Source of the DNA: Flavobacterium sp. 90
GTDB lineage: Bacteria; Bacteroidota; Bacteroidia; Flavobacteriales; Flavobacteriaceae
Direction: 5' to 3'
Assembly (NCBI RefSeq): GCF_004339525.1
Contig: NZ_SMGE01000001.1
Location: forward strand, 3,968,001 to 4,032,000
DNA length: 64,000 bases
In this document: piece by piece, positions 62,511-64,000 of the stretch
Numbering within the stretch: the first letter of the stretch is position 1
How the letters are laid out: every line of letters begins with the position of its first letter
Translations under genes and position numbers: made by a program
Notes under the pieces: generated by a model
Databases searched by the model: none
Seen by the model: only the letters and a program-made list of their open reading frames with translations
What the model was told of the DNA's origin: nothing

Positions 62511-62684
62511 TTTGTTTTTTAGATATAATTCAACAACTCTTTTGATACAAATTTTGTAACAAACAGTGTTTTATAATTGGCAATAAGAGATTTTTGGTAT
62601 TTTGAAAAGATTCGATTTCCCCTTTTATATTAGAAATAAAATCCAGCGCTAAGCGAAATTATAATAGCAGAATTAGCAACAGAT

Positions 62685-62721
62685 ACACATATAACAAAAG
62701 TTGTTATAGATGTGTTTTTTT
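62685..62721 (+). terminator. Terminator-like hairpin on the plus strand without a plus-strand gene
   Basis: ACACATATAACAA and TTGTTATAGATGTGT form an imperfect stem with loop AAG, followed by seven T on the plus strand. No plus-strand gene precedes it. It could terminate an unannotated small RNA or an antisense transcript. Confidence 0.5.
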
Positions 62722-63029
62722 GGAAGAATGGAATACGATATGCTTTCTGTTGTTTTCAAAATTTAGTTTGTTTGGTTTAAATGATATTTTAAAACTCTAC
62801 TAATTCTATAGACAAAGTTAAATTTAAAATAAAGAAATCCAAATAAATCTGTAGTTATTTTTTTGAAGAGTAGGAGCGTTGTTGCTTTTTGTTGTTTTAA
62901 TGTGTTGATTTTTAATTATTTGTTGTTGTTTTTGGGGAAATAAAAAAGCAAGCGAAAAATGTGATTTTAAATACATTTCTTACTTGCTTTAAATATTAAT
63001 TTTGATAAAAATGTCAATTCTTTGCGTTT

Positions 63030-63049
63030 CAACGGATTAAAATCCGTTG
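63030..63049. repeat. Short palindrome
   Basis: AACGGATT and AATCCGTT flank AA. It is followed by ATCGTTCCTCTGGAAC, a second short palindromic unit. These are common forms of small dispersed repeats in this window. Confidence 0.55.
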
Positions 63050-63274
63050 CTACAATATGAATCGTTCCTCTGGAACTTTATATAGAATCTTTTTAATCTT
63101 TGGCTTTAAAAAAGATTAACGGCAAAGATTTTAAAACGCAGAGTTCGCAAAGCGTTATTAATTTTCCTTTGCGAGCTTTGCGTAAACCTTAGCGTTTTTT
63201 GCGGTTAAATCAGCATCACGTTACGAAAATACTTTATTCTAAAATGAACTTATATAACTTATATGGTAAAAAAA

Positions 63275-64000
63275 CTATTTACTAAATAACAAAAAGGCAA
63301 TAATCAAAGTAACAATAACATTGAATAATTGCGCTATTAAAAACGCATACAAAGGCTTTCGACTATTATTACTCAACAAATCTTTAAAATTAGTTTCTAA
63401 GCCAATACTCGTAAAAGCTAATGCAAACCAAATTCCCTGAAGATTTTTTAAGCTATCTTTTACTTCGTCACGAACTTCAGGAGTAATTAAGAACGAAAAT
63501 ATCAATGAAGCCAAAATAAAACCAATAACGAACTTAGGAAATCGTTCCCATATTACGCTTAATGTTGGTTTTGATTCTATAGCTTCCGCCGATTTATTAT
63601 GAGTATACGTCCAATAAACGGAAATTGCAAAAGCAGCTATTCCTAACAAAACATTTTGAGAGAATTTTACAATTGTACTAATTTTCAAAGCTGTTTCGCC
63701 AACCAAAGAACCAGAAGCGACAACGGCTCCGGATGTATCGATACTTCCGCCAAGCCATGCTCCGGTAACTTCTTCGGGGAAATTGAAGTATTTGGCAATT
63801 ATAGGCATGAAAATCATCATGGGAATCGCCGTTACCAAAACAATCGAAATAACATAAGACAGTTTTTTTGAATCACCTTTAATCGCGCCTGAAGTGGCAA
63901 TTGCAGCAGAAACTCCGCAAATGGAAACAGCGCTCGAAATCATCATCGTTAATTCATCGTCGACTTTTAGTTTTTTGCACAGCCAAAAAGCAAAATACCA
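63275..64000 (-). CDS. YeiH/PSE-family putative sulfate exporter (partial, N-terminus outside window)
   Basis: The frame stays open to the right edge, so the N-terminus is missing. Visible are 241 residues, including VSICGVSAAIATSGAIKGDS, TGAWLGGSIDTSGAVVASGS, IVKFSQNVLLGIAAFAISVY and FALAFTSIGLETNFKDLLSN. These are typical of the YeiH family annotated as putative sulfate exporters, with about eight transmembrane helices left. The codons upstream of the first inner methionine continue the family pattern, so the true start lies further on. It is on the same strand as the sulfur gene run. Confidence 0.85.
   Translation of the reverse strand, partial: WYFAFWLCKKLKVDDELTMMISSAVSICGVSAAIATSGAIKGDSKKLSYVISIVLVTAIPMMIFMPIIAKYFNFPEEVTGAWLGGSIDTSGAVVASGSLVGETALKISTIVKFSQNVLLGIAAFAISVYWTYTHNKSAEAIESKPTLSVIWERFPKFVIGFILASLIFSFLITPEVRDEVKDSLKNLQGIWFALAFTSIGLETNFKDLLSNNSRKPLYAFLIAQLFNVIVTLIIAFLLFSK

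Larger units (their letters stand above)
62511..63274. other. Long intergenic region, sulfatase / YeiH
   Basis: These 764 bases have no convincing gene. They hold a hairpin with T-run (62685-62721), a palindrome AACGGATTAAAATCCGTT (63030-63049) and a GCAAAGCG-type inverted repeat (about 63134-63203) that may end the transcript of the YeiH gene. The sulfatase promoter must lie near 62511-62680, but no exact box is seen. Confidence 0.65.

Noticed and set aside
1..64000. tRNA, rRNA, riboswitch and prophage genes
   Set aside because: No cloverleaf-like, rRNA-like or recognised riboswitch stretch was seen by eye, and no integrase, capsid or transposase genes were found. The shell gene is an encapsulin by its gene context and motifs, not a phage capsid.

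Overview
The window reads as a chromosomal segment of a low-GC Bacteroidota, most likely a Flavobacterium. Supporting signs are the low GC content, the Asn-rich Rho insertion typical of the phylum, families common there (DUF4293, DUF3667, DUF2625, single-chain Fe-S serine deaminase), several upstream boxes matching the Bacteroidota -7 element TAnnTTTG, few Shine-Dalgarno sites, and many dispersed palindromic intergenic repeats. I saw no rRNA, tRNA, CRISPR array, prophage or transposase gene.

Layout. 1-8.7 kb (minus): a truncated membrane sensor with PAS and GAF domains, a membrane protein, an aldehyde dehydrogenase, a pseudouridine synthase, panB and an L-serine deaminase. 9.0-13.0 kb (plus): a CPA2 antiporter, a DUF2625 protein, an unknown Cys-containing secreted protein and a VOC protein. 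13.1-31.4 kb (almost all minus): an accessory-looking run of small enzymes and regulators (acyltransferase, 2'-5' RNA ligase-like protein plus a remnant of its 3' end, three DUF1801 proteins, two SRPBCC proteins, two AraC regulators, DoxX, a Tat-exported deacetylase, LOG, lactonase, GNATs, MBL hydrolase, Asp/Glu racemase, NmrA, flavodoxin-fold oxidoreductase, an XRE/DUF2975 pair), separated by repeats. 31.9-42.2 kb (minus): a carbonic anhydrase lipoprotein, arginase-family protein, TPM protein, DUF1254 lipoprotein, DUF2314-ankyrin protein, lpdA, a NUMOD4/HNH-like protein, an ABC exporter and truA. Four of these genes end in nearly the same terminator sequence. 42.8-55.7 kb: an SPFH/flotillin-like protein, YfcE-like phosphoesterase, NarL-type regulator, DUF4293 protein, rho, an M28 peptidase lipoprotein, DUF3667 protein, dienelactone hydrolase, an Lrp regulator divergent from rocD, and a GT2-TPR glycosyltransferase.

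55.8-64.0 kb (minus) is the most interesting part. It carries a family 2A encapsulin shell gene overlapping its cargo cysteine desulfurase, which has an approximately 240-residue low-complexity N-terminal extension. Upstream lie cysteine synthase, serine O-acetyltransferase and a type I sulfatase, and then a YeiH-type putative sulfate exporter that runs off the window end. Together they outline a sulfur module: sulfate ester hydrolysis, cysteine synthesis, cysteine desulfuration inside a protein nanocompartment, and possible anion export. The encapsulin/desulfurase pairing is an established family. The link to the sulfatase and the YeiH transporter is my inference from gene order.

Intergenic DNA is unusually structured. 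Long inverted repeats with arms of 16 to 29 bp recur, and several begin, end or overlap exactly at stop codons. There is also a 100-bp near-perfect direct repeat and a heptamer tandem array.
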